This document shows, piece by piece, positions 36,728-45,640 of a DNA stretch of 64,000 nt. The notes beneath the pieces are model-generated. The model ran no database searches. It was not told the DNA's origin and was given only the letters and a program-made list of their open reading frames with translations. The position numbers and the translations under genes are program-made. This DNA is from Chitinophagaceae bacterium (GTDB lineage Bacteria > Bacteroidota > Bacteroidia > Chitinophagales > Chitinophagaceae), in contig JADJLJ010000001.1 of assembly GCA_016710165.1 (NCBI GenBank), forward strand, positions 1,240,001 through 1,304,000, read 5' to 3'. Every line of letters begins with the position of its first letter. The first letter of the stretch is position 1.

Positions 36728-37339
36728 CTATTTTACTTCTATGTTCAGCATGCACTGGTTATCGATAAATCCTTCCAGTACGTCTCCCACCACGGCTTCG
36801 CCAACACCTGCCGGGGTACCGGTAAAGATGAGGTCGCCGATATTCAGAGAAAAATAATTGGAGATGTTCTCAATGATCTTTTCAAAGCTGAAGATCATTT
36901 GCGAAGAATTGGCTTTCTGCACCAGTTCCTTGTTCTTTAATAACGAAAAATTAATGCTTTTCCGGTTGAAATCGGGTGTCAGTTCAATGAATTTTCCCAG
37001 CACGGCGGAGTTATCGAATGCTTTTGCCTTTTCCCAGGGAAGGCCTTTCTTTTTCAGCTCATCCTGGATGTCACGGGCGGTAAAATCAATGCCAACCGTT
37101 ACGGCATCGTAATAATTGGGCGCATGCTTTTCCTGTATGTATTTACCGTTCTTGCAAACCCTCAATACGATCTCACATTCATAATGCAGTTCATTGGTAA
37201 ATTCAGGATAATAAAATGGGGTATGGCTTTGAAGAAGCGCACTCTTGGGTTTCATGAACAAAACCGGCTCATCCGGAATATCATTACCGAGTTCTTTTGC
37301 GTGATCAGCATAATTTCGGCCTACACAAATAATCTTCAT
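36728..37339 (-). CDS. fumarylacetoacetate hydrolase family protein
   Basis: 203 residues of the FAH fold as in YcgM/FAHD1. It starts MKIICVGRNYADHAKELGN, then VLFMKPKSALLQ, the metal ligands in ELHYECEIVLRV (E-x-E) and the distal Asp in IDFTARDIQDELKKKG, with FTGTPAGVG near the end. Such enzymes hydrolyse acylpyruvates or decarboxylate oxaloacetate. The lone small domain points to an acylpyruvase-type role, but the substrate is not determined by sequence. It lies 96 bp from the pth stop on the same strand, with probably independent expression. Confidence 0.92.
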   Translation of the reverse strand: MKIICVGRNYADHAKELGNDIPDEPVLFMKPKSALLQSHTPFYYPEFTNELHYECEIVLRVCKNGKYIQEKHAPNYYDAVTVGIDFTARDIQDELKKKGLPWEKAKAFDNSAVLGKFIELTPDFNRKSINFSLLKNKELVQKANSSQMIFSFEKIIENISNYFSLNIGDLIFTGTPAGVGEAVVGDVLEGFIDNQCMLNIEVK

Positions 37340-37435
37340 TGCACGTTTTTTTTAAGGTATTGCGGTTCAGGCACGAATATAGACAAATAGCATAAAAAAA
37401 ACAATTATGTGGAAGAAAGCCATCCACAGTCCTTT

Positions 37436-38014
37436 TTAAAGTTTTACGGATATATTATTATATAATGTCATTGACTGTTCGATGCCAACGGCTACAAAAC
37501 TTTCGATGATCTCGATGCATTTTTCTATTTTCAGCCTTACCATGGGCTCTTCTTCCTTAAGCCATTTACCCAGCACAAATTCTGCCTGCATACCCCTCGG
37601 GTACTGGTCCCCGATGCCAAACCTGAGTTTGGGGTATTTATCCGTACCCAGGATATTCTGTATATCCTTGAGCCCATTATGGCCGGCGTCTGAGCCACCG
37701 GGCCGGAGCCTGATCTTATCCAAAGGCAGGGCAATATCATCCACAATGGTCAGGGTGTTTTCCAGCGGCAGTTTTGTCTTATCCAGCCAGTACTTAAAAG
37801 CCCGTCCGCTCAGGTTCATGTAGGTGGTGGGACAAATGCATACCAGGTTCTTCCCCTTGAACTTTACCTCCGCCTTATAGGCCAGGCGGTCAACCTCAAA
37901 ACTGCCTTTGTGTTTCATCACAAATGCATTCACTACATCAAAACCAATATTATGACGGGTATTTGCATACTCGGACCCGATATTGCCCAGGCCAACAATG
38001 AGAAATTTAGACAT
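37436..38014 (-). CDS. pth: peptidyl-tRNA hydrolase
   Basis: Releases tRNA from stalled peptidyl-tRNA in the cytoplasm. Typical segments: FLIVGLGNIGSEYANTRHNIGFDVV at the N-terminus holds the catalytic His region (key part NTRHNIGF), then PTTYMNLSG, VDDIALPLDKIRLRPGGSDAGHNGLKDI (DDI and GGxxGHNGL motifs). 192 residues, normal length. The start is ATG 38014; a longer frame from 38071 only reads through the repetitive intergenic stretch. It is downstream of ftsK on the same strand. Confidence 0.96.
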   Translation of the reverse strand: MSKFLIVGLGNIGSEYANTRHNIGFDVVNAFVMKHKGSFEVDRLAYKAEVKFKGKNLVCICPTTYMNLSGRAFKYWLDKTKLPLENTLTIVDDIALPLDKIRLRPGGSDAGHNGLKDIQNILGTDKYPKLRFGIGDQYPRGMQAEFVLGKWLKEEEPMVRLKIEKCIEIIESFVAVGIEQSMTLYNNISVKL

Positions 38015-38134
38015 ATAAACGTGCGTAGTGAGACGTGAGCAGTGAGTAGCGAAGCGTAAGACCCGAGGCATGAGGGTAGAACAATTCTAAACTCAAGACT
38101 CACGATTCACGACTGACGACTCCCGACTCACGGT
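38015..38134. repeat. low-complexity intergenic repeat between ftsK and pth
   Basis: About 120 bp made largely of variants of ACTCACGA and GTGAG, first as GTGAGACGTGAGCAGTGAG and then, as inverted counterparts, GACTCACGATTCACGACTG. The two halves can pair to a long imperfect hairpin. It resembles a dispersed intergenic element; no gene or T-run is seen. Confidence 0.5.
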
Positions 38135-40612
38135 TTAATTTAATGTATCCAGCATCTGCTGCAGGTCTGCTTCTGTTTTTACCAATACATCCCTTGCCTT
38201 GCTTCCCTGGTTGCCTCCTACTATTCCTGCCGCTTCCAGTTGATCCATCAACCGGCCGGCCCGGTTATAGCCCAGTTTCATGCGGCGTTGCAGTAAGGAA
38301 GTACTTCCTACCTGGCTGGCAACGATCAGCCGGGCGGCATCTTCAAACAAGGGGTCTTTATCGCCCAGGTCAAAATCCTTCCCCTCCATCTCTTTCTCAT
38401 CAATATACTCCGGCAATAAGAATGCCTGCGGATAACCGCGTTGCTGACCAATGAAGTCAACGATCTTATCCACTTCGGGGGTATCCACAAAGGCACATTG
38501 TAACCGGACGATGTCGCCATTATAGCTGATGAGCATATCGCCCTTGCCGATCAATTGTTCAGCGCCGCCGGTATCCAGGATGGTACGGCTGTCGATCTTA
38601 CTGCTCACTTTAAAAGCAATACGGGCGGGGAAGTTTGCCTTAATGGTACCGGTAATGATATTTACCGAAGGCCGTTGCGTGGCAATGATCAGGTGAATCC
38701 CCACTGCCCTCGCCAGCTGTGCCAGGCGGGCTATCGGCATTTCAATTTCCTTACCGGCGGTCATGATCAGGTCGGCAAATTCATCCACCACCAAAACAAT
38801 AAAAGGCAGGTACTGGTGCCCTTTTTCAGGATTCAGTTTCCGGGCTACAAATTTTTCATTGTACTCCCGGATATTGCGGCAACCGGCTTCTTTCAACAGG
38901 TCATACCGGTTGTCCATCTCAATGCAGAGTGCATTGAGGGTATGCACCACTTTTTTTGTATCGGTGATGATGGCATCTTCCTCGCCGGGCAGTTTTGCCA
39001 AAAAGTGATTTTCGATCGTCTTGTAAATACTCAGCTCCACTTTCTTCGGATCCACCAGGACAAATTTCAGTTGCGAAGGATGTTTTTTATACAACAGCGA
39101 AACCAGGATGGCATTCAATCCAACCGATTTTCCCTGGCCGGTGGCGCCTGCCATCAGCAGGTGCGGCATGGTAGTGAGATCAACAATAAAATTCTCATTA
39201 TCGATCTTTTTACCGATGGCAATGGGAAGAGAGAAATTATTTTTCTGGAATTTCTCGGAGGACAGCAGGGTTTTCATGCTCACCACTGTCTTCTTGGCAT
39301 TCGGCACTTCAATACCGATGGTGCCTTTACCGGGTATGGGCGCAATGATGCGGATGCCCAATGCCGCCAGGCTCAGTGCAATATCATCTTCCAGGTTCTT
39401 GATCCGGGAGATTCGTACGCCGGCCGCCGGAATGATCTCATACAAGGTAACCGTTGGCCCAACGGTGGCATAGATCTTCTGTATCTGGATGTCGTAGTTC
39501 TTCAGTGTGTTGATGATCTGGTTCTTGTTATTCTCCAGTTCATTGGCATCCTGCACGATCTTATCACTGCCATGATTTTCCAGGAGGTCAAGCACCGGGT
39601 ATTTATAATCCCGCAGGTCCAGCACAGGATCATAGGGCTTGGAGGACGGGAGTTTTGCAGCTGCCGGCGCTGCTGCCTCTTCTGCATGCTTTTCCGGCAC
39701 TGTTTTGATCTCCAGCGGAAGGTCGCTTACAACAGGCACCGCTTTAACAGGGATCACCGGTTCTTTTATGACAGGCTCTTCCGGCACTACCGGTCTTATT
39801 TCCGGTTCTTCTTTTTCAACCACATTCAGATCGTGCTGTGGCCCTTTGTCGCCCGACTGCAGGATATCCAGCATGGCACCATTGCCCTTTAATGAATTGC
39901 CGGATGAAGGAACGGGTTCTTCTGTTCCCTTCCACTCTACTTTTTCTGAAATGATCTCCGCAACTGGTTCCGTATTTTCTTCCGGGGCAAGGGCTGCTTT
40001 TTTCGATGGCAGTTTAAATACCGGGTTGAACCGCCAGATAATATATGACAGTACAGCCACGGATAAGATGGCGATGGTACCGATCTTGCCAACGGTCACA
40101 TACATCCAGTCCCGCATCATGTCACCGGCTGCGCCCCCATACGGGAATGCCTTGCCCTGGAAGATAACCGCGGCCGCCACGCTGATAACGGGTAAACCAA
40201 GTATGAGGTATTTGATATTCTTGCCAATGGAAAAGACCTTCTTCCCGAAGAACAGGTTAATGCCGATCACAAAGAATGTACTGCAGATGAGATAAGAAGC
40301 GATGCCGAAACCATGACGGACGAATATTTCCGAGATGAAAGCGCCGAAAGTGCCCAGCAGGTTCTGCACTTTGATGTCGTTGGCAAGCAGCATGCGGTAG
40401 CTGAACTTGTCCTGGTCGTCCCCCCAGGTAAATAAATACGATGTAAAAGCTATGAAAAAAAGAAAAGCAAAAAGCAGCAAAATACTGCCGGCAATCTTAT
40501 GCGTACGTTCGTCCTTAAGTAATTGTTTTACCTCTACGGTCTCTTCTTTTTCCTGTTTCATCTGCTCAGGATCTGCAGGTTTTGTCCTGGAGGATTTAAG
40601 TTTATTCGCCAT
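38135..40612 (-). CDS. ftsK: DNA translocase FtsK
   Basis: 825 residues from ATG 40612. The frame open to 40861 would overlap the divergent kinase gene and adds no FtsK-like residues. Four N-terminal membrane segments (about residues 35-200) and a linker rich in Pro, Val and Glu (240-340) precede the motor. The motor has alpha domain VGPTVTLYEIIPAAGVRISRI, Walker A GATGQGKS, Walker B LPFIVLVVDEFADL, and IATQRPSVNIITGTIK. The C-terminal gamma winged helix (LLQRRMKLGYNRAGRLMDQLEAAGIVG, key part GYNRAGRLMD) reads polar DNA motifs. It moves chromosome termini through the closing septum. Confidence 0.96.
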   Translation of the reverse strand: MANKLKSSRTKPADPEQMKQEKEETVEVKQLLKDERTHKIAGSILLLFAFLFFIAFTSYLFTWGDDQDKFSYRMLLANDIKVQNLLGTFGAFISEIFVRHGFGIASYLICSTFFVIGINLFFGKKVFSIGKNIKYLILGLPVISVAAAVIFQGKAFPYGGAAGDMMRDWMYVTVGKIGTIAILSVAVLSYIIWRFNPVFKLPSKKAALAPEENTEPVAEIISEKVEWKGTEEPVPSSGNSLKGNGAMLDILQSGDKGPQHDLNVVEKEEPEIRPVVPEEPVIKEPVIPVKAVPVVSDLPLEIKTVPEKHAEEAAAPAAAKLPSSKPYDPVLDLRDYKYPVLDLLENHGSDKIVQDANELENNKNQIINTLKNYDIQIQKIYATVGPTVTLYEIIPAAGVRISRIKNLEDDIALSLAALGIRIIAPIPGKGTIGIEVPNAKKTVVSMKTLLSSEKFQKNNFSLPIAIGKKIDNENFIVDLTTMPHLLMAGATGQGKSVGLNAILVSLLYKKHPSQLKFVLVDPKKVELSIYKTIENHFLAKLPGEEDAIITDTKKVVHTLNALCIEMDNRYDLLKEAGCRNIREYNEKFVARKLNPEKGHQYLPFIVLVVDEFADLIMTAGKEIEMPIARLAQLARAVGIHLIIATQRPSVNIITGTIKANFPARIAFKVSSKIDSRTILDTGGAEQLIGKGDMLISYNGDIVRLQCAFVDTPEVDKIVDFIGQQRGYPQAFLLPEYIDEKEMEGKDFDLGDKDPLFEDAARLIVASQVGSTSLLQRRMKLGYNRAGRLMDQLEAAGIVGGNQGSKARDVLVKTEADLQQMLDTLN

Positions 40613-40721
40613 CGGCAACAAAGATATAGAAAACCCCCTGCTTGAAATACAGGCAAAAAAGCATAGCCCGGGAATAAACGTTATCATTGAATTTATGTAG
40701 GTTTGATAAAACATCCAACCG

Positions 40722-42605
40722 GTGAAACGTTTACCTGCCCTGTTGCTTTTTGGTTTCGCAGCCGTATGCTGTAAGGCACAGGCACTGAAAGATTCCGTTC
40801 CTGTTGAGATCACCTCAGTTCCGGGAGACAGCAGCCTGCTTGCCGGTACCTGGTTGTTCATCGACAGCAGCGCTTCCCTTTCCGCATCCGAAGTACTGCA
40901 AAAGGATTTTTTTCCGCTGCGTGAATTCAGGGGAAGAAGAAAAATACCGGCAGGAATGGTCCCTTATCATTTTTTCCTGAAGGTATTGGTCAGTAATGGC
41001 AGCGGAACGGAAAGATCGGCTTACATATACCCCGGTTCTTATTTTGCTGAGATAGAACTTTATAAAACAAACCGGCAGCCATTAACACCGGAAGAAGGCG
41101 GGAACATTACCGGCTATAAAAAACTCACCCTTTCCCCCGGGGAGCAATGCTATATACTGCTGCGCCTGAAAATGCTGAAAAATGATTTCAATGGAATCAA
41201 CCCCCGGCTGGTAAGCATGCATTTTGTTGATGACTTCAGGGCCTATTCCCTGGCATACAGGAGTGATATCCAGATATTGGGTATGGTAATGAGTGGCGTG
41301 GTGCTGATGATGATACTGTTCATGCTGACCAATTTCGTGATCAGCCCCCGGCCGGAATTCCTTTACAATGCACTGTATTCGCTGTGCATGTTCTTTCTCA
41401 TGTTCTTCAATTCCTTTCTTGCCAGGAAGACCAGCCTGTTTGCAAATTTCTATTACAGCTACTTCGATTTCTTTCTGCTGGTGACCGGTGTCATATTTTA
41501 TATCAGTTTCACCCGTAAATTCATCAACACCAAACAGAACTATACGCTTCTTGATAAGATCTTACGGTACGGAGAGTATTTTGTACTCTTCCTGCTGGGC
41601 ATTTATACCTATTTCAATTTCTTTACCGGCACATACCTGCCCCAGTTCTACCTGGAGAACATCATGAAATTCCTGATACTGGCCATCGGGGTTGCCTTTA
41701 TTTATTTTGCTGCAAAACAAAAAGACCGCCTGCTTAATTACCTGGCAGCAGGCAATGCCATGCTGGTGATCTTCTCTGCCATTTCCCTGGGGATACTGAT
41801 TCTCAATGTCCGGCACAATTCCGTTTTCTCCAATTCATTATCCTATTACTATACAGGCATTGTTCTTGAACTGGTATTTTTTCTGCTGGGCCTCACGTAT
41901 AAGAACCGGAATGAGCTCATCCAGGGGATCAAAGAACAGGAAAACCTGAAACGGGAAGCAGAGAAAAAAGAATTTGAAAGCCGCCTGGCAGTGATCAATG
42001 CACAGCAGGAAGAAAGGAACCGGATAAGCGCCGACATGCACGACGACCTGGGTGCCGGGATGACAACGATCCGGTTGTACAGCGAACTGGCTAAAAGCAA
42101 ACTGAGCGATAATCCCATTCCCGAGATCGAAAAGATATCTTCTTCGGCGAACGAATTGCTGAACAAGATGAATGCCATCATCTGGAGCATGAGCAGCAGC
42201 AATGATTCGCTGGGCAACATGATCGCTTACATCCGCAGTTACGCCCTCGAATATTTTGAGGACTCCGGTGTGAACTGCCGGATCAATATCCCGGAAAACC
42301 TTCCGAACATCGAAGTGATCGGCGAGATCAGGCGGAATGTTTTCCTGGTTGTGAAAGAGGCGCTGAATAATATCCTGAAACATTCAAAAGCCACGGAAGT
42401 GGAGATCACATTGGAACGCAACGGGGATGAACTTTCCCTGTATATCCAGGATAACGGCATTGGCATAAACCTCAACTCCCTCCGCCAGTTCGGGAACGGG
42501 CTGAAGAACATGAAAAAAAGAATGAATGATGTGAGCATAGAATTCAGCATCGAGAACCGGAACGGTACCCTGGTGACCCTGCGCAGAAAAGTGCTGCAGT
42601 TTTAA
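40722..42605 (+). CDS. histidine kinase with 7TMR-DISM sensor region
   Basis: 627 residues with signal peptide 1-19. An extracellular beta domain (about 25-180, ending SMHFVDDFRAYS) is followed by seven membrane helices (about 185-400), a coiled coil (IKEQENLKREAEKKEFESRLAVINAQQEE), HisKA_3 with H440 in RISADMHDDLGAGMTT, and an ATPase domain with EALNNILKHSKA and DNGIGI. It is of the NarX/LytS-like class and would phosphorylate a LuxR-type regulator, which is not adjacent, so the partner is unknown. The start codon is GTG. It is divergent from ftsK with 109 bp between, and overlaps the convergent DUF423 gene by 4 bp. Confidence 0.9.
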   Translation: MKRLPALLLFGFAAVCCKAQALKDSVPVEITSVPGDSSLLAGTWLFIDSSASLSASEVLQKDFFPLREFRGRRKIPAGMVPYHFFLKVLVSNGSGTERSAYIYPGSYFAEIELYKTNRQPLTPEEGGNITGYKKLTLSPGEQCYILLRLKMLKNDFNGINPRLVSMHFVDDFRAYSLAYRSDIQILGMVMSGVVLMMILFMLTNFVISPRPEFLYNALYSLCMFFLMFFNSFLARKTSLFANFYYSYFDFFLLVTGVIFYISFTRKFINTKQNYTLLDKILRYGEYFVLFLLGIYTYFNFFTGTYLPQFYLENIMKFLILAIGVAFIYFAAKQKDRLLNYLAAGNAMLVIFSAISLGILILNVRHNSVFSNSLSYYYTGIVLELVFFLLGLTYKNRNELIQGIKEQENLKREAEKKEFESRLAVINAQQEERNRISADMHDDLGAGMTTIRLYSELAKSKLSDNPIPEIEKISSSANELLNKMNAIIWSMSSSNDSLGNMIAYIRSYALEYFEDSGVNCRINIPENLPNIEVIGEIRRNVFLVVKEALNNILKHSKATEVEITLERNGDELSLYIQDNGIGINLNSLRQFGNGLKNMKKRMNDVSIEFSIENRNGTLVTLRRKVLQF

Positions 42606-42988
42606 TCCCGTTTCACGACCGCTGCAAACATCATGACCCAGCCTGCTATAAAGGCAACACCGCCAAAAGGTGTGACAGCACCGATCCAGGCAAGGGGCAA
42701 TGCGGCATGTTTTACATAACAAAGCAGGTACAGCGAACCGCTGAAAAGCACGATGCCGGCCATAAATAAATAACCCGCCCACCGCAGCCGCTTACCCGGG
42801 AACTCTTTATACAAAATACCTGCCGCCAGCAAGGCAAACACATGATAGAACTGGTAGCGCACTGCCGTTTCAAAAACCTGCAAAAGATCCGCATCCAGTA
42901 TCTTCTTCAATCCATGGGCGCCAAAAGCTCCGAGGGCTACTGATATGGCACCGAGCAGGGCCGCTGTTCTTAAAAATCCTTTATGCAT
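42602..42988 (-). CDS. DUF423 family membrane protein
   Basis: 128 residues with four membrane helices: LGAISVALGAFGAHGLK (family signature near the start), YQFYHVFALLAAGIL, a third helix, and AVTPFGGVAFIAGWVMMFAAV. This is the YgdD/DUF423 family of small inner-membrane proteins of unknown function. The length is typical. The gene ends inside the tail of the convergent kinase gene and lies 27 bp after the shikimate kinase gene, with which it may be co-transcribed. Confidence 0.9.
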   Translation of the reverse strand: MHKGFLRTAALLGAISVALGAFGAHGLKKILDADLLQVFETAVRYQFYHVFALLAAGILYKEFPGKRLRWAGYLFMAGIVLFSGSLYLLCYVKHAALPLAWIGAVTPFGGVAFIAGWVMMFAAVVKRD

Positions 42989-43015
42989 GTGATGATCGTT
43001 TAAGGGTTGCAGGGT

Positions 43016-43552
43016 TTAAAGATTTAAAGGTTGTAAACTTTCCATATTCAATTCCTCTGCTGGTAAAATCATTTTTGCCTGGTTATAGAAAACTTCCCGC
43101 TCTTTCAATTTCTGTTCAATAAATAAAAGTAATCCCGGCCGGTCTGTATCTTTCAAAAGGGGGCGCTTGTCTTTTTCCTGCAGCACCCGTTGGTAAATAG
43201 TTTGCGGCAATGCAGACAGGTAAACGGTTGTTCCGTTCGCATTCATCCATTGCATATTATCATTAAAGCAGGCCGTGCCGCCGCCACAGGCAAGTATAAA
43301 GCCGGTTTTGCCGGAAAATGTTCTCAGTATACCTGATTCAAGCTGCCTGAAATACGCCTCCCCATGCTCTTCAAAGATCCCGGCAATGGTTTTTTCCTGG
43401 CCGGCCTCGATCAGCTCATCCAGGTCAAAAAAATCAAGGTTTAACTGCTGCGCCCATTTCCTGCCCCAGTAGGTCTTGCCGCTGCCCATAAATCCGATCA
43501 GGAAGATATTGCCCACTGGCCCCCTAAAGGGGGAATTGTCAAAAGAGTTCAT
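43016..43552 (-). CDS. aroK: shikimate kinase
   Basis: 178 residues of the P-loop fold: Walker A GFMGSGKT at about 20-27, FFDLDELIE with the shikimate-binding Asp, GEAYFRQLES with Arg, the GGG of LACGGGTA, and lid Arg in DKRPLLKD. It phosphorylates shikimate in aromatic amino acid synthesis. The first 13 residues (MNSFDNSPFRGPV) are partly encoded by a near-palindrome CCCCCTAAAGGGGG (43520-43533) and have no counterpart in the family. A GTG at 43516 would skip them, so the true start is uncertain. Confidence 0.93.
   Translation of the reverse strand: MNSFDNSPFRGPVGNIFLIGFMGSGKTYWGRKWAQQLNLDFFDLDELIEAGQEKTIAGIFEEHGEAYFRQLESGILRTFSGKTGFILACGGGTACFNDNMQWMNANGTTVYLSALPQTIYQRVLQEKDKRPLLKDTDRPGLLLFIEQKLKEREVFYNQAKMILPAEELNMESLQPLNL
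43520..43533. repeat. short palindrome at the 5' end of aroK
   Basis: CCCCCTAAAGGGGG, seven-base arms broken only at the centre. A degenerate CCTTTAGGGG occurs at 43633-43645. It codes for residues 7-11 of the annotated kinase. Confidence 0.5.
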
Positions 43553-43730
43553 AATTATCCTGGAATACTTTCATGCAAAGAAAACCAATTATAGTAAGAC
43601 AAAAGATGAACCAGGAAGGAATTTAAATTCTCCTTTAGGGGTTAGGGGCTCTGCCGCGGTTGGTGTCTCCACCAGCCGCAAATCAGTAAACGAAATTTTC
43701 ATTTCCGGAAAACCTCTGAAAAATAAAGAT

Positions 43731-44372
43731 CTAATTCTTCCTTTTGAAATCTCCCCGCTTCCATGCTTTGATGAATTCAGCCCAGGCAAAGGGATTAAAG
43801 ATATTCTGCGGGGGAGCCTGCCCGGTATAATAAGCTTTATTGGCGCTTTGACGCAGGTACTGGCTGGATGATTCCCTTCCGTCTGTAGGCAGTGTGGCAA
43901 CCAATAACCGCCGGGTGGCTTCATTGGTATTCTTCCGTGCAATGGTTATGTAGTCGTCCGGTATTTCGGCATTCACGAAGTCCCGTTCAAATTGTGCCCG
44001 GGTGGGTCTTGCTTTAATGATAGTGGCTGCCAGGTAAACCGTGTCGGTAACCATCAGCTGGATAACACTGTGCTGGTTTCCGGTGAGGTTTGCAGGTATG
44101 GTAGTGACCTTGGGTTTATAACCAATGCTGGTAAATTCGATCACGTCACCTTTTAAGACCACGATGCTGAAAACACCTTTATTATTGGTGATGGTACCCC
44201 GGTTCTGGCCCTTTACCACCACACTCACCGATTCAAGCCCTTTCAGGCTGTCGGCCGTCATTACGATGCCATATAACTGAACAACGGAATCTTTGAAAGT
44301 CTCGAACTGGGCCCTGGCACCAACCGGAAGAAAGACAGCAGCAATAAAAAAGTATGGTAAAAATTTCTTCAT
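43731..44372 (-). CDS. secreted protein with carboxypeptidase-like regulatory domain
   Basis: 213 residues from the second Met (44372; ATG 44375 also possible). A signal peptide to about residue 21 (VGARAQF) is followed by a CarboxypepD_reg-like beta-sandwich (VQLYGIVMTADSLKGLESVSVVVKG, NNKGVFSIVVLKGDVIEFTSIGYKP), as found at the N-terminus of SusC proteins but here standing alone. The C-terminal part (RAQFERDFVNAEIPDDY onward) is specific to a Bacteroidota family without known function. It is probably periplasmic. The 178 bp before aroK hold only short repeats. Confidence 0.85.
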   Translation of the reverse strand: MKKFLPYFFIAAVFLPVGARAQFETFKDSVVQLYGIVMTADSLKGLESVSVVVKGQNRGTITNNKGVFSIVVLKGDVIEFTSIGYKPKVTTIPANLTGNQHSVIQLMVTDTVYLAATIIKARPTRAQFERDFVNAEIPDDYITIARKNTNEATRRLLVATLPTDGRESSSQYLRQSANKAYYTGQAPPQNIFNPFAWAEFIKAWKRGDFKRKN

Positions 44373-44461
44373 CAATATTTATGGTCTGCCGGAATATCCG
44401 GCTCCCCTCTCAAAAATAACAACATTCCTTAATTAATAAACAAAGTAAGCCCTTATGTGGT

Positions 44462-44469
44462 TAAATTTG
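44462..44469 (+). promoter_or_regulatory. -7 element of the mrp gene
   Basis: TAAATTTG matches TANNTTTG exactly, 34 bp before the mrp ATG. The expected TTTG some 20 bp upstream is not clear, so only the -7 part is supported. Confidence 0.45.
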
Positions 44470-44503
44470 CAGCCACACAAGGTTTTTAACAAATAATTGA
44501 ACG

Positions 44504-45598
44504 ATGACAAACGAGGATATTTTAAAGGCATTAAGCAATGTGCAGGAACCCGACCTGGGCAAAGACCTGGTTACATTGAACATGGTCAAAGACATTGCCA
44601 TTGATGGTAACCATGTTTCATTTACCGTGGTACTGACCACCCCTGCCTGTCCGCTGAAAGACTTGATCATGAATGCATGCATCAATGCCATAAAATTACT
44701 GGTGAATAAAGAGGCGGTCGTTAAAGTGAACTTCACCAGCAACACCAGCAGCAACCGCCAGGACGGAAAAACAATCTTAAAAGGCGTTAAAAATATCATT
44801 GCCGTGGTGAGTGGAAAGGGAGGCGTTGGTAAAAGTACAATATCATCAAACCTTGCCCTGGCGCTTGCACAGGGCGGCGCCAACGTGGGGCTGATGGATG
44901 CAGATATCTATGGTCCCAGTCAGCACATCATGTTCGGGGTACGCGGGGAAAGGCCCATGATGAAGGATGATGGCGACAAAGGGCTGATCGTACCCATCGA
45001 AAAATTCGGTATCAAGATGATGAGTATCGGCTTGCTCATTGATGAAAAGCAGGCCGTGGTATGGCGTGGCCCGATGGTGAGTACCGCCATCCGCCAGTTT
45101 GTGAGCGATGTGGATTGGGGCGACCTGGATTACCTGGTAATTGATATGCCGCCCGGCACCGGCGACATTCACCTGACCATTGTACAAACTGTGCCGGTAA
45201 CCGGCGTGATCGTTGTAACCACCCCCCAGACCGTGGCCCTTGCTGATGCCAAAAAAGGGATCGCCATGTTTGGACAGGCCCAACTGAAAGTGCCCGTGAT
45301 CGGTTTGGTGGAGAACATGAGTTATTTCACCCCGGCAGAATTACCGGATAATAAATACTACCTCTTCGGAAAAGACGGCGGCAAAAACCTGGCGGAGGAA
45401 TTTGATATCCCATTCCTGGGACAGATACCCATTGTACAAAGCATACGGGAAGGAGGTGATATGGGTGTGCCGGCCATGGCAGGTGATGATGCCCTCACCC
45501 AAAAAGCATTCATGGATTTTGCAGCCAATGCCGTACGGGGCATCGCCATGCGGAATGCAAACCTGGCGCCAACACAGATACTGGAAGTTGTTGCGTAA
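44504..45598 (+). CDS. mrp: Mrp/ApbC family iron-sulfur carrier ATPase
   Basis: 364 residues. An N-terminal DUF59/MIP18-like domain (1-80, VQEPDLGKDLVTLNMVKDI and TTPACPLKD) precedes a deviant Walker A SGKGGVGKST at 103-112, DADIYGPSQ and VIDMPPGTGD. It assembles or transfers Fe-S clusters. The CxxC that bridges clusters in E. coli Mrp is not present: the corresponding ENMSYFTPAELPDNKYYLFG lacks Cys, as I recall is usual in Bacteroidota. It is followed by lysA after 42 bp on the same strand. Confidence 0.94.
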   Translation: MTNEDILKALSNVQEPDLGKDLVTLNMVKDIAIDGNHVSFTVVLTTPACPLKDLIMNACINAIKLLVNKEAVVKVNFTSNTSSNRQDGKTILKGVKNIIAVVSGKGGVGKSTISSNLALALAQGGANVGLMDADIYGPSQHIMFGVRGERPMMKDDGDKGLIVPIEKFGIKMMSIGLLIDEKQAVVWRGPMVSTAIRQFVSDVDWGDLDYLVIDMPPGTGDIHLTIVQTVPVTGVIVVTTPQTVALADAKKGIAMFGQAQLKVPVIGLVENMSYFTPAELPDNKYYLFGKDGGKNLAEEFDIPFLGQIPIVQSIREGGDMGVPAMAGDDALTQKAFMDFAANAVRGIAMRNANLAPTQILEVVA

Positions 45599-45640
45599 AC
45601 ACGATCATTATAACCGGCAACCCATTTCTTATTTAATAAA

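Noticed and set aside
38555..39892. 445-aa frame on the plus strand opposite ftsK
   Set aside because: It is the mirror of a long conserved gene and has no recognisable domain or start context.
43476..43871. 131-aa plus-strand frame between aroK and the carboxypeptidase-like gene
   Set aside because: It runs through repeats and the antisense of two real genes; no signal or domain.
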